Shown here: piece after piece, positions 47,071-55,656 of the stretch | Position numbering within the stretch: position 1 is the first letter of the stretch | Layout: the number at the start of each line of letters is the position of its first letter | From: Gemmatimonadaceae bacterium | GTDB taxonomy: Bacteria; Gemmatimonadota; Gemmatimonadetes; Gemmatimonadales; Gemmatimonadaceae | DNA: 64,000 nucleotides | Direction: 5' to 3' | NCBI GenBank assembly: GCA_025934775.1 | Contig: JAICWO010000022.1 | Span: 1 to 64,000 of the forward strand | The notes under the pieces: generated by a model | The model's input: the letters and a program-made list of their open reading frames with translations, nothing else | Databases searched by the model: none | What the model was told of the DNA's origin: nothing | Program-made: the position numbers and the translations under genes

Positions 47071-47099
47071 AATATAGCCGACGCGCAGTGGCGCGTCAA
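47071..47099 (-). promoter_or_regulatory. sigma70-type promoter of the riboswitch-GH6 gene
   Basis: Read on the minus strand, TTGACG (47094-47099) is followed after exactly 17 bases by TATATT (47071-47076). Transcription should start near 47064, giving a leader of about 137 bases that contains the riboswitch. It is one of the cleanest promoters in the window. Confidence 0.75.
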
Positions 47100-47100
47100 T

Positions 47101-47127
47101 ATAACTCTTTGATATTAAAAGAGTTAT
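47101..47127. terminator. AT-rich perfect hairpin upstream of the GH6 promoter
   Basis: ATAACTCTTT (47101-47110) and AAAGAGTTAT (47118-47127) form a 10-bp stem around a seven-base loop, right against the -35 box. It sits 26 bases past the DUF3131 stop. It may end DUF3131 transcription, or be the operator of a regulator acting on the GH6 promoter. The A/T content is striking in this DNA. Confidence 0.6.
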
Positions 47128-47152
47128 CGAGCTTAGCGGTATGCGGCGAGCG

Positions 47153-48448
47153 CTACGGTGCGACGGTCGCGCTGTCGATCAACGGCCGGCCGCCGCGCAG
47201 CTCGTAGAAGGCGACCTCGAGCAGCACCGACGCGCTGTTCACGTCGAACGTCTTCGTCGACGCGCGCGTGTCTTCCATTACACCAGTCGCCCAGCCGCGG
47301 TTCGGATCATGAGCGTTGGCGACGTACTGGACCGCGGCGCGCGTGTAGTCGTTGGGAAGAATCGCGTTCCAGCCGAACGCGGCTTTGGTGCTCACCCAAC
47401 GCGGCCGTGACACCTGAGCGCCGGACGACGCGTTCTCCACCACGAAGGCTTTGCCGGAGCAGTAGACGCAGTAGTAATAGAAATAATCCGGCGGTACGGC
47501 GACGGCGTCTTCCGAGACCATCGTCATCTTCCCGTCGGACTTGTAGCGCGCTTCCTCGAGCGCGAGCACGTTCTTCGCGAGCGATTCGACGTCGGCGGGC
47601 ATGCCGAGCTCGATGCCGTAGAGAATGAACGGCTCGCTCAGCAATCGATCCTGCTGCCGCTTGTCAGCGAGGATCGGGACGCCCATCACGGTGACGGGCT
47701 CCGCGTTCTTGTGTACGTCGAGCGCGTTTCGAACATCGGCGCCCCAGCGCGCGAAGCCTTGGGCCGCGTACTGCTCGTAGCCAATGCGGCCTTCCTGATA
47801 CGTCCACGGCTTGCCGTTCGAGCCGAGGAGCTGGCCTTGGAGATAACCGTCCTTCACAATTTGTGAATAGTCCATTCGCTTCGCGATACGCGCCAGCTGA
47901 TCCGCGTACTGCGGCTCGCGCGCGGCGAGGATCTTGAGGGCGACGAGAAAGCGCCCGAGGTCGGTGGCCGACCATCCTGGCCGTCCCTCGCTGCTGATCG
48001 CGCCGGTACGCGTGGAATACAGCTTCGCGAACGCCGTGTTCTGATACAGCGGCATGCGCTCGAGCGTCGCCAGCGTCTTGCGCGTGCGAGCGTCGTAGTC
48101 GCCGGCGGTGATCAAGCCGAGCTCTTTCGCCGCGTGAAAGCCGAGCAGCTCGGCGCCGATGTCCCACATGGTGGTGTTGTACCAATCGGGCGTCGCGCTC
48201 ACGAGGCCGGTGTTCGGCTGCCAGTTGGCGGTGAGATAGCCGAGCGACTGCTTGGCCATTTCACGATAGAGGGCCTTCTCCTCTGGGGAGAGCGGCGGTC
48301 GCGCAGGCGTCGAAGCGATCGCGGCCGCGGACGCGACCGAGGTCGTATTCGGAGCCGCGCGTGCGTACGCCGGCGCCGCGTCGTGAGACGACCCGCACGC
48401 CGTCAGCACGGCGAACACCAACCCGAGAATGCAGCCGCCCATGTTCAT
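47153..48448 (-). CDS. DUF3131-family lipoprotein
   Basis: A 431-residue protein with lipobox VLTACG (Cys at about 18) and a DUF3131 domain (about 60-420), an (alpha/alpha)6-barrel-like fold related to glycan-active glucoamylase-like enzymes. Typical segments are TGLVSATPDWYNTTMWDIG, LGRFLVALKILAAREP, DGYLQGQ and TKAAFGWNAILPNDYT. It is divergent from the cellulose-synthase-like gene and upstream of GH6, so a role in making or trimming the same polysaccharide is likely. Confidence 0.8.
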   Translation of the reverse strand: MNMGGCILGLVFAVLTACGSSHDAAPAYARAAPNTTSVASAAAIASTPARPPLSPEEKALYREMAKQSLGYLTANWQPNTGLVSATPDWYNTTMWDIGAELLGFHAAKELGLITAGDYDARTRKTLATLERMPLYQNTAFAKLYSTRTGAISSEGRPGWSATDLGRFLVALKILAAREPQYADQLARIAKRMDYSQIVKDGYLQGQLLGSNGKPWTYQEGRIGYEQYAAQGFARWGADVRNALDVHKNAEPVTVMGVPILADKRQQDRLLSEPFILYGIELGMPADVESLAKNVLALEEARYKSDGKMTMVSEDAVAVPPDYFYYYCVYCSGKAFVVENASSGAQVSRPRWVSTKAAFGWNAILPNDYTRAAVQYVANAHDPNRGWATGVMEDTRASTKTFDVNSASVLLEVAFYELRGGRPLIDSATVAP

Positions 48449-48557
48449 GTGTGCCAGAGTTCGATGAGCGCGCCTCGTGCAAACCGCGGGCCTTTTGTTG
48501 TCTCACTCGCCAGGCGACGATCATCACAGTACCGGGCATAGAACTCGCTAAACGCAT

Positions 48558-48573
48558 GGTGACTTGTGTCACC
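48558..48573. promoter_or_regulatory. palindromic CRP/FNR-type operator candidate
   Basis: GGTGACTTGTGTCACC is a perfect inverted repeat (GGTGAC/GTCACC) that fits the GTGA-N6-TCAC core bound by CRP/CLP-type regulators. It lies in the divergent gap between the DUF3131 gene and the cellulose-synthase-like gene, where it could control both. Confidence 0.45.
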
Positions 48574-48627
48574 GTTCGCCGTGGCGTCGCGAGGCAGAGA
48601 CGCCGGCCACCGTAGCCAAAACGAAGC

Positions 48628-50982
48628 ATGCAGCTGGAAGGACAGGGAGCGGCGGGCGCCCCCGCGAGCTCGACCGACATCACCGCAGTTGAGACCTCCG
48701 CCGCACACGCCGCGGCGGATCGGCGCGAGAGACCAGTCCGGTGGGTTCAGGCATTCGCCATCCTCGCGCTCGCTTATGCGACGTACTGGATCGGCTGGCG
48801 CTGGACACACACCATCAACACCGATCCGAAAGCTTTCGTCCCATCCATGATTCTGCTGCTCGCGGAGACGTGGGCCTACATCAACATGTGCTTGTTCGTG
48901 ATGTTGACGTGGCGCCTCACCGACCGCGAGCCTGGCCCCGCCCCAGATGGCCGCACCGTCGACGTCTTCATCACCGTGTACGACGAGCCGCTCGAGATCG
49001 TGCGGCGCACGGCAGTCGGCGCGCGAGAGATCCGCTACCCGCACCGCACGTACATCCTCGACGACGGCAAGCGCGACGAGCTGCTCGCGATGACGCGCGA
49101 GCTCGGCATCGGGTACATCCGCCGGGTGGGCAACGCCCACGCGAAATCAGGAAACTTGAATTACGCGATCAGCGTGACCCGCGGCGAGTTCATCCTTCAG
49201 CTCGACGCCGACCACGTGCCGATGCCAAGCATCCTCGATCGGCTGCTCGGCTACTTCAACGATCCGCGGATGGCCCTGGTTCAGTCGCCGCAGGACTTCT
49301 ACAACGTCGACTCGTTCACGCACGTGCGGAACGACGAAGGCCGGCGGCTGTGGGAGGAGAATCGGATCTTCTACTCGTTGATCCAGCCAGGCCGCGACCA
49401 CTGGAACGCGTCGTTCTTCTGCGGGAGCTGCGGCGTCATCCGCCGCTCGGCGCTCGAGGAGATCGGCGGCTTCGCGTCGCAGACGATCATCGAGGACATG
49501 GAGACGACGATGCAGCTCCATGCCCACGGCTACAAGTCTGCGTATCATCGGGAGACGCTCGCGTACGGTCTCGCGCCGGGCGCGGCGGGCGCGTACCACG
49601 TGCAGCGGCTGCGCTGGGGGCAGGGCGCGATGCAGATCCTGCGGAAGCTGAAGCCGCTCACGATGCGCGGGCTCACGCTTCAGCAGCGACTCGCGTACTT
49701 CGCGGGCACGGCGTGCTATTTCGAAGGCTGGCAGAAGTGCGTGTTCTATCTGATGCCGCTCTTCTATTTCTTCACCGGCATTCTGCCGGTGGGCGGCGAT
49801 CAGCACGCGTTTCTGATCCGGCTCATTCCGTACATCCTGATCTCGATCGCCGCGTTCGAGCTGCTGTCGCGCGGGACCGGGTATCTGTTCCTGAGCGAGC
49901 GGTTCACGATGGTGCGCGTGTGGACGTACATGATGGCCGCTCTCGCCGTCTTCACGCGCAAGCCGCTCAAGTTCAACGTCACGCCCAAGGGCCATGCGGC
50001 GGTCCCGCGCATGGCGTACATGCCGCAGCTCACGCTGCTCCTGCTGTCGGTGGCCGCGCCGGTCTGGGCGACGGTGGCCTATCGCGCGCACTGGATTGAC
50101 TATACCGCGCACGGCTGGGGCTCGTGGGCGTTCTGGATGAACGGCGTGTGGGCGCTCTGGAACTGCTGCTTCGCGTACTACGTGGTGCGCCACAGTCTCA
50201 CCATGCGGCAGCGGCGCGACGATCATCGCTTCGAAGAGCAGATGGTGATCGACGTGCAGATCGCGGGCGAAGGCGAGACCATTCTCGTTCCCGCGATGAC
50301 GTTCGATCTCAACTCGGCCGGTCTGGGCTTCCGCGCCACGCAGCCGGTTCCGGTGGGGACGAAGGTCAGCATCGCGCTGCCGCTCGGCGAGAAGACCATT
50401 CCGACAACGGGCGAGGTGCGGCATGTCGCACCCGTGCGCTCGCATCTCGGCGCCGTGTACTCGCACGGCGTCGACTTCACCGCGCTGCCGATCGAGGCGC
50501 GGGACACGATCGAGCTGTTCTGCACCAATCACTCGATGGCCGTGTGGCGCATGCGCTACCGCCAGTCGATCGACATCGTGCAGCTCGCCGGCGAGCGCAT
50601 TCGCAACCTGCGCGCGGGGCGCCGTCGTCTCGTCGGCCTTCCGGCGATGGTGCGCGCGCACGCCGCCGAACCCGACGGTGGCGCGGCGCTGACGCACTCC
50701 CTCGTCCTCGAGGAGCTCGGCGAGCGAGGCGCGCGCCTCATTGGCAACATGGCGTTCGCGCCGGGGACGCAGGTCACGTTCGAGGTGCCGGGCTCCACGA
50801 TCCACGGCACCGGCGTCGTGCGCCACGTGCAGACGCATCGCACGTCGATGGCGGTGCTGTTCAGCCTCGGCGTCGAGTTCAGCGACGGGACGCGCCGGCC
50901 GTCGCGATGGCTGCCGGCGTCCATCACGTCGCTCCTCCCCGGCGGCGGCGAATCCCACGAACCGACGGCGCGGGCATCATGA
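48628..50982 (+). CDS. cellulose-synthase-like GT2 with two C-terminal PilZ domains
   Basis: A 784-residue membrane glycosyltransferase. The processive GT2 motifs are DDG (145-147), DADH (193-196), FCGS (264-267), IIEDMET (287-293) and QRLRW (326-330), with helices before and after as in BcsA. A first PilZ domain (about 525-635) has the c-di-GMP motif RDDHR (530-534) and DLNSAGLG (560-567). A second PilZ-like domain (about 663-770) lacks the full RxxxR motif. It should make a beta-linked glucan under c-di-GMP control. The BcsB, BcsC and GH8 partners are absent nearby. Confidence 0.87.
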   Translation: MQLEGQGAAGAPASSTDITAVETSAAHAAADRRERPVRWVQAFAILALAYATYWIGWRWTHTINTDPKAFVPSMILLLAETWAYINMCLFVMLTWRLTDREPGPAPDGRTVDVFITVYDEPLEIVRRTAVGAREIRYPHRTYILDDGKRDELLAMTRELGIGYIRRVGNAHAKSGNLNYAISVTRGEFILQLDADHVPMPSILDRLLGYFNDPRMALVQSPQDFYNVDSFTHVRNDEGRRLWEENRIFYSLIQPGRDHWNASFFCGSCGVIRRSALEEIGGFASQTIIEDMETTMQLHAHGYKSAYHRETLAYGLAPGAAGAYHVQRLRWGQGAMQILRKLKPLTMRGLTLQQRLAYFAGTACYFEGWQKCVFYLMPLFYFFTGILPVGGDQHAFLIRLIPYILISIAAFELLSRGTGYLFLSERFTMVRVWTYMMAALAVFTRKPLKFNVTPKGHAAVPRMAYMPQLTLLLLSVAAPVWATVAYRAHWIDYTAHGWGSWAFWMNGVWALWNCCFAYYVVRHSLTMRQRRDDHRFEEQMVIDVQIAGEGETILVPAMTFDLNSAGLGFRATQPVPVGTKVSIALPLGEKTIPTTGEVRHVAPVRSHLGAVYSHGVDFTALPIEARDTIELFCTNHSMAVWRMRYRQSIDIVQLAGERIRNLRAGRRRLVGLPAMVRAHAAEPDGGAALTHSLVLEELGERGARLIGNMAFAPGTQVTFEVPGSTIHGTGVVRHVQTHRTSMAVLFSLGVEFSDGTRRPSRWLPASITSLLPGGGESHEPTARAS

Positions 50983-52637
50983 GCATTCCTGAATTAGAGC
51001 CGCTCGATCAGGCCGCGGAGCCGATCGTCATTCACGTGCCGCCATTCGACGACGCGGCGCCGGCCGCCGGCGTGGCGATCGTTCCGGATACGCCGAGCAC
51101 GCCGAAGCGCGGGCCGAAGCGCAAACGCAAACGCGGACCGACGCCGAGCGCGCCGCCCGCATCGCTGCCCGCGCTCGCCACCGTGCCGCTCGCGCTTCCG
51201 AAGACGTCGACGGCCGATGCGCCGGCGCCGACCGTCGACGTGGAGCCCAAGCGGGCATCCAGCCTCGATGCGCTGCGCGGGCTCTTCCTCGTGAGCATGA
51301 CGTTCGGCTTCACGATCGCGAGCGACCACCTCCCGCTCTGGATGTATCACCGGCAGTTCCCGCCCTCGGCGGGCGACGTGCCGGCGAACGTGGCGGGCAT
51401 CAGTTGGCGCGACCTCACGTACGTCTCGTTCCTGTTCACGATGGCGACCGCGCTGCCGCTCACGCTCTCGCGGCGCATCGATCGCGGCGAGCCCGAGCTG
51501 GGCATCGTCTTCGCGGCGGTCAAACGCTACTGGATGCTGTTCGTGTACGGGCTCCTGCTGGCGCACGCCAATACCTACTTCATCGGCTATACACAGACAG
51601 GACGCGTGTTGTCGCTCGTCGGCTTCGGCATCATGGCGCTCGTGTTCACGCGTCGCCGCAAGGATTGGGACGCGGAGCGTTTTGCCGTCGCCCGGAGAGT
51701 GGGGTGGGGCGCGCTCGTGCTGTTCCTGGCGCTCTCGCCGCTCGCGTACGGCAAGACGTTCACGATCGGGCGCATGGACGACGTGATCGCCGATCTGGCG
51801 TTCGCGTCGTGCGTCGGATCGCTGCTGTGGTACTTCACGCGCGAACGCACGGAGCTGCGGCTGGCGGCGCTCGCGGGTGTGGTCGCGCTCTACTTTGGCG
51901 CGCACGGCGACGGCTGGATTCAGAGCTGGTGGTACGCATCGCCGTTCCCGTCGGTGTTCACACCGAGCCAGCTCGATCTGCTCGTCGTGGTGATTCCGGG
52001 GACGATCGCGGGCGATCTCGTGCGGCGATGGATGAATGCGCCCGAAGAGCCCGGATCTGCCGCGGCGGCGTGGACGCCGGCGCGGCTGCGCGCGATCGCC
52101 GTGCTCTCGGCGATCATCACACCGATCTTCACCGTGGGCATGTACACGCGCGCGGTGCAGGGAACGACGGAGGTCGTGCTCGCGCTGCTGGCGGTCGGCA
52201 TCGGGCTGACGTGGAAGCCGCGGACCTCGCTCGATCGCCTCGTGCGCTCGGTATTCCTGTGGGGCGCGCTCTGGCTCACGATCGGCCTCTTCCTCGAGCC
52301 GGCCGAAGGCGGCATCCGCAAGGTGCCGGAAACGCTCTCGTACTTCTTCAGCGTCACGGGCACGACGTCGCTGCTGCTCGTCACCATGACCGTCGTCATC
52401 GAAGGGTTGCGCAAGCGCCGCTGGGTGCACGCGCTCATCGACGTCGGGCAGAACCCGTTGCTCGGGTACGTGGTCTTCACGCTGCTGCTCAATCCGCTGC
52501 TCGAGCTCGTGCCGCCATTTCGCGGAGTGCTGCAATCATCGCCCGGGCTGTCGATCGTGCGCAGCCTGATCGAGGCCGGCCTCGTGGTGTTGGCTGTTCG
52601 GTACGTCACGCACAAACGCGTCTTCTGGCGCACGTGA
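50979..52637 (+). CDS. DUF5009/HGSNAT-like multi-pass membrane acyltransferase
   Basis: A 552-residue protein. The first 85 residues are polar and Lys/Arg/Pro-rich (RGPKRKRKRGP) and probably cytoplasmic. Then comes a membrane domain of about eleven helices opened by RASSLDALRGLFLVSMTFGF, the signature of DUF5009 and heparan-alpha-glucosaminide acetyltransferase relatives, with a conserved His in SDHLPLWMYH. Relatives pass acetyl groups across the membrane to a sugar. Its ATG overlaps the stop of the synthase (ATGA), so it probably modifies that polysaccharide. Confidence 0.78.
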   Translation: MSIPELEPLDQAAEPIVIHVPPFDDAAPAAGVAIVPDTPSTPKRGPKRKRKRGPTPSAPPASLPALATVPLALPKTSTADAPAPTVDVEPKRASSLDALRGLFLVSMTFGFTIASDHLPLWMYHRQFPPSAGDVPANVAGISWRDLTYVSFLFTMATALPLTLSRRIDRGEPELGIVFAAVKRYWMLFVYGLLLAHANTYFIGYTQTGRVLSLVGFGIMALVFTRRRKDWDAERFAVARRVGWGALVLFLALSPLAYGKTFTIGRMDDVIADLAFASCVGSLLWYFTRERTELRLAALAGVVALYFGAHGDGWIQSWWYASPFPSVFTPSQLDLLVVVIPGTIAGDLVRRWMNAPEEPGSAAAAWTPARLRAIAVLSAIITPIFTVGMYTRAVQGTTEVVLALLAVGIGLTWKPRTSLDRLVRSVFLWGALWLTIGLFLEPAEGGIRKVPETLSYFFSVTGTTSLLLVTMTVVIEGLRKRRWVHALIDVGQNPLLGYVVFTLLLNPLLELVPPFRGVLQSSPGLSIVRSLIEAGLVVLAVRYVTHKRVFWRT

Positions 52638-52686
52638 CGTGTGGGTTCATCTGCACGTTCGCAACACGATTGCAAGGAGCAGAACG

Positions 52687-53400
52687 ATGAACGGTACGAC
52701 CCATCGATGGAGCATTTTCGCACTCGGCCTGCTGCTGTCCGTCGGTGTCGCGCGACCCGCCCTGGCCCAGTGGACCTCCACGGCGTACGGCGTGGCGCAG
52801 TACGACACGAAGCAGACAGGCCTGTTGCTCGCCGGCGTGACGGCGAGCCCCAAGACGATGGGCATCGTCCCGGTGCTCGGCCTCCAGGCGTACTGGCTCG
52901 GCTTCGACAACGGTCCCGGACGCACCAACGCGTACACGATTCGACCGGGCGTCGGCCTTGGCTACAACTACGCCGGCGGCCAGGTGGTGGGCACCGTCGG
53001 ATACGCGTTCTCTAATGAGAGAAACAACATCGGCGGCCCGGTGGTCGCGACCACCCGCGGCCGCGGCGTTGACGTGGACGGCGAGTGGGACCACTGGGGC
53101 ACCGGCGCGGGGCTCGGGTATCAGGCGCTGGCGAGCTACAACTTCGGGAGCCAGTCGTTCTGGGGGCGCGGCCGCGTCACGACGCGCATCTCGCAGAGCG
53201 GCGCATCATCCACGCGCCTCGGCGGCGAAGTCGCATACCTGTCGGGCCCCGGCTACAACGCGTGGCAGCCCGGCGGCGTGATCGAGTTCCACATGCCCGG
53301 CGGCCAGATCCTCGGCCTCGGTGCGGGCGTCACCCTGCCGAATGCCGGCGGGAATGCCGTGTACTTCAAAGTGGAAGGCGTACTTCCCCTCGTTCGTTGA
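52687..53400 (+). CDS. secreted outer-membrane beta-barrel-like protein
   Basis: A 237-residue protein with a signal peptide ending PALAQ and Gly/Tyr-rich alternating strands (LGYNYAGGQVVGTVGYAF, ASYNFGSQSFWGRGR, LGLGAGVTL). It ends in a hydrophobic strand, VLPLVR. AAGGAG seven bases before ATG 52687 fixes the start. Lying between the acyltransferase and the deacetylase, it may be an outer-membrane channel or binding protein for the polysaccharide (positional inference). Confidence 0.68.
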   Translation: MNGTTHRWSIFALGLLLSVGVARPALAQWTSTAYGVAQYDTKQTGLLLAGVTASPKTMGIVPVLGLQAYWLGFDNGPGRTNAYTIRPGVGLGYNYAGGQVVGTVGYAFSNERNNIGGPVVATTRGRGVDVDGEWDHWGTGAGLGYQALASYNFGSQSFWGRGRVTTRISQSGASSTRLGGEVAYLSGPGYNAWQPGGVIEFHMPGGQILGLGAGVTLPNAGGNAVYFKVEGVLPLVR

Positions 53401-53428
53401 GCTGTCTCGTAGCGGAGCGATGTCGTAG

Positions 53429-54361
53429 ATGCAGCCGGTGCAGTCGCCGCTGACCGCCGCGGCACAATGGGTTCGGAACCGCCGCGGCGATCGGCGGCGC
53501 GTCCCGCGGCGGGATGTCGCGAACAAAGTGCTCGACGAGCTGCTGGCGCAGGTGGCCGCGGGCGGCACGGAGAAGCGAGTGGTCGTGATGGTCGCGCATC
53601 CCGACGACGAAGCGATCGGCGCCGGGGCGTTGCTGCGCGGCATCCCCGGCGCGGTGGTGGTGCACCTCACCGACGGCGCGCCCGCCGCCGACGAATATGC
53701 GCAGCTCAAAGGCTTCGTGTCGCGTGCCGACTATGCAGCGGCGCGGCGACGCGAGGTCGTGACCGCGCTCCAAGTGATGGGCATTCCGGAGGAGAGCGTG
53801 CGCGGCCTCGGGTTCGTGGACGGCGAGCTCGCGTGGAACCTCGTGGCGGTCTGCCACGCGGTGATGGGCGTGATCGACGAGCTCAAGCCCGATGTGATTC
53901 TCACTCACCCGTACGAAGGCGGCCATTCCGATCACGACTCGGTCGCGTTCGCGGTGCACATGGCCTCGGGCATTCTGCAGTGCGAGGGCGCCGCGGCGCC
54001 GGTGGTCCTCGAGCTCACGTCGTATCACAACTACAACGGGCGCCGCCGCGTGTTCGACTTTCTGCCGCTCGGCGGCGAGGTGGCGCGCACGTATCGGCTG
54101 ACCACCGAGCTCCGCTGGCTCAAACGGCGGATGTACTCACAGTTCACGAGTCAGCAGGCGGTCCTCGAGACGTTCCCGATCGCCGTGGAACGCTTCCGCT
54201 GCGCACCGCGGTACCTGTTCACCGTGCCGCCGCACGACGGCCAGCTCGACTACGAGCTCAGGTGTCGAAAAATTTCCGGCGCGCAGTGGCGCGATCAGGC
54301 GGAAAGTGCGCTCCGCGCGCTCCGCTCACGGCGGCAGTTCTCAGTCGGCAAGTCGGCGTAG
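53429..54361 (+). CDS. PIG-L (LmbE-like) N-acetylglucosaminyl deacetylase family protein
   Basis: A 310-residue zinc hydrolase. The PIG-L zinc motif is MVAHPDDEAIGAG (about residue 54) and the third ligand lies in THPYEGGHSDHDSVA. The family removes N-acetyl groups from GlcNAc-containing substrates. It has no signal peptide, so action on a cytoplasmic or lipid-linked sugar is more likely than on exported polymer. It is the last gene of the synthase run. Confidence 0.83.
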   Translation: MQPVQSPLTAAAQWVRNRRGDRRRVPRRDVANKVLDELLAQVAAGGTEKRVVVMVAHPDDEAIGAGALLRGIPGAVVVHLTDGAPAADEYAQLKGFVSRADYAAARRREVVTALQVMGIPEESVRGLGFVDGELAWNLVAVCHAVMGVIDELKPDVILTHPYEGGHSDHDSVAFAVHMASGILQCEGAAAPVVLELTSYHNYNGRRRVFDFLPLGGEVARTYRLTTELRWLKRRMYSQFTSQQAVLETFPIAVERFRCAPRYLFTVPPHDGQLDYELRCRKISGAQWRDQAESALRALRSRRQFSVGKSA

Positions 54362-54368
54362 AGCGACA

Positions 54369-54394
54369 CCGGCGAACGCCGGCGAGCGCCGGCG
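54369..54394. terminator. GC-rich hairpin between convergent genes
   Basis: CCGGCGAACGCCGG followed by GAGCGCCGGCG can fold in two alternative ways using the repeated CGCCGG unit. It lies in the 35-bp gap between the ends of the PIG-L and second GH6 genes and could stop transcription in both directions. Confidence 0.5.
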
Positions 54395-54396
54395 GA

Positions 54397-55452
54397 TCAG
54401 TACGCCGCGCGCTGCGCGAGGCCGAGTGCGTAGTCGGGCCACCAGACACCCGCGTCCGGACCGCCGTTGCACGCGCCGTCCGACTCGCCAGGCGGTTTGA
54501 TCCAGAGAAACGCATCGAGGCCGTCCACGCCGGTGTGCGTCGTCGGACGCGTGCCGAGCGCGCGGCCGGCCGGATTGCACCACTGCGCGTCGGCCGTCGC
54601 TCCGACGCCGTTGCGCCCGGAGTCGATGATGAAATGCTTATTGCCGACGAGCGCGCTCACCGCCTGGCCGTACCCGATGTTGTCGGCGTCGGCGATGAAG
54701 TTGGAGACGTTGAGCGAGAAGCCGGCGGCGTCGGCGATGTCGGCCGCGGCAAGACGCGCCGCCATCGTCGCCGGCGATTGCCATCCCGGATGACCCGCAT
54801 CAAGATAGACCGCGACATTTCCAACGGCGTGGAAGGCACGCACGGCGTACGCGATGAGCGCGAGCCGCGTCTGCTGGCCGGACGCCGAGAGGCAGTCCAT
54901 TCCGGCGAGCGCGTCAGGCTCGAGCACGACGGCCGCCGGCCGGCCGCCGAGTCCGGCGGCGAAGCCATCGATCCATCGCTGGTAACCGGCGGCGTCGACC
55001 GCGTTGCCGCCGGAGAGCCCGCCGCAGTCCCGCTGCGGAATGTTGTAGGCGACGAACACCGGCGTGGCGCCAGCGGCCGTGATCGTTCGCGACGCGGCTG
55101 CGACGTCGGAAGCAATGTCAGTATTCCAATCGCCGAACCAGATGGCCTGCGGCTGCGCGGCGATCTTGTCGAGCTGCGCGGCGTCCGCCGGCCGTGTGGC
55201 GCGCCACGAATTCGCCGTCGCGCGCGCGGTCGACGACGGGTCGATCCACAGTGTCGCCCCGGCGAGCACGCTCGGCGGCGATACGCTTGGCGTACCCAGA
55301 GGGGCAGCAGGTGTCGTGTCGCCGGTTGAAACGGGCGCGGTGTTTCTCACGGGTGCGGTCGTAGCATCGGAGCACGCAGAAGCAGCGAGCGCCAAGACGA
55401 GCAAGAAGCCGGCAAGCGCGCGCAACCGGATCTGCGCGGCGGGGAGCAGCAT
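54397..55452 (-). CDS. GH6-family cellulase, lipoprotein form
   Basis: A 351-residue GH6 enzyme, clearly paralogous to the one at 45917 (shared WFGDWNTDI, IPQRDCG, VVLEPDAL and IKPPGESDG, with YLDAGHPGW and WWPDYALGLAQR). A lipobox (LAASAC, Cys at about 22) and a Thr/Pro-rich linker replace the plain signal peptide, so this copy is membrane-anchored. No riboswitch was found upstream. ATG 55452 lacks a good ribosome-binding site. It is divergent from the multicopper oxidase. Confidence 0.89.
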   Translation of the reverse strand: MLLPAAQIRLRALAGFLLVLALAASACSDATTAPVRNTAPVSTGDTTPAAPLGTPSVSPPSVLAGATLWIDPSSTARATANSWRATRPADAAQLDKIAAQPQAIWFGDWNTDIASDVAAASRTITAAGATPVFVAYNIPQRDCGGLSGGNAVDAAGYQRWIDGFAAGLGGRPAAVVLEPDALAGMDCLSASGQQTRLALIAYAVRAFHAVGNVAVYLDAGHPGWQSPATMAARLAAADIADAAGFSLNVSNFIADADNIGYGQAVSALVGNKHFIIDSGRNGVGATADAQWCNPAGRALGTRPTTHTGVDGLDAFLWIKPPGESDGACNGGPDAGVWWPDYALGLAQRAAY

Positions 55453-55656
55453 GGGAGGGGAGTCGAAAACGGTGAAGCGGTGCGACCAGGGGAGACGATG
55501 ACATACACCATCGAGAAACGCGGTGTTCGGATGAGCTCGGCCGCTTCCGGCGAGGTGTTGATGACGCATTGTCGAGGCCGCCGAGGCCTGTTGATCACGT
55601 GCGCGCCGGAGATAAGTTCCGCCCGTCGCATACCTGGTGATGCACCGGAGGGTTGC

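Noticed and set aside
48628-52637. Standard bacterial cellulose (bcs) operon
   Set aside because: BcsB, BcsC, BcsZ (GH8), BcsQ and BcsG are not recognisable among the neighbours; only the GT2-PilZ part is shared.
55453-55656. A second GEMM riboswitch upstream of the other GH6 gene
   Set aside because: The minus-strand leader has no ACGCAAAG core, no GAAA-capped stem and no GGGCAA segment.
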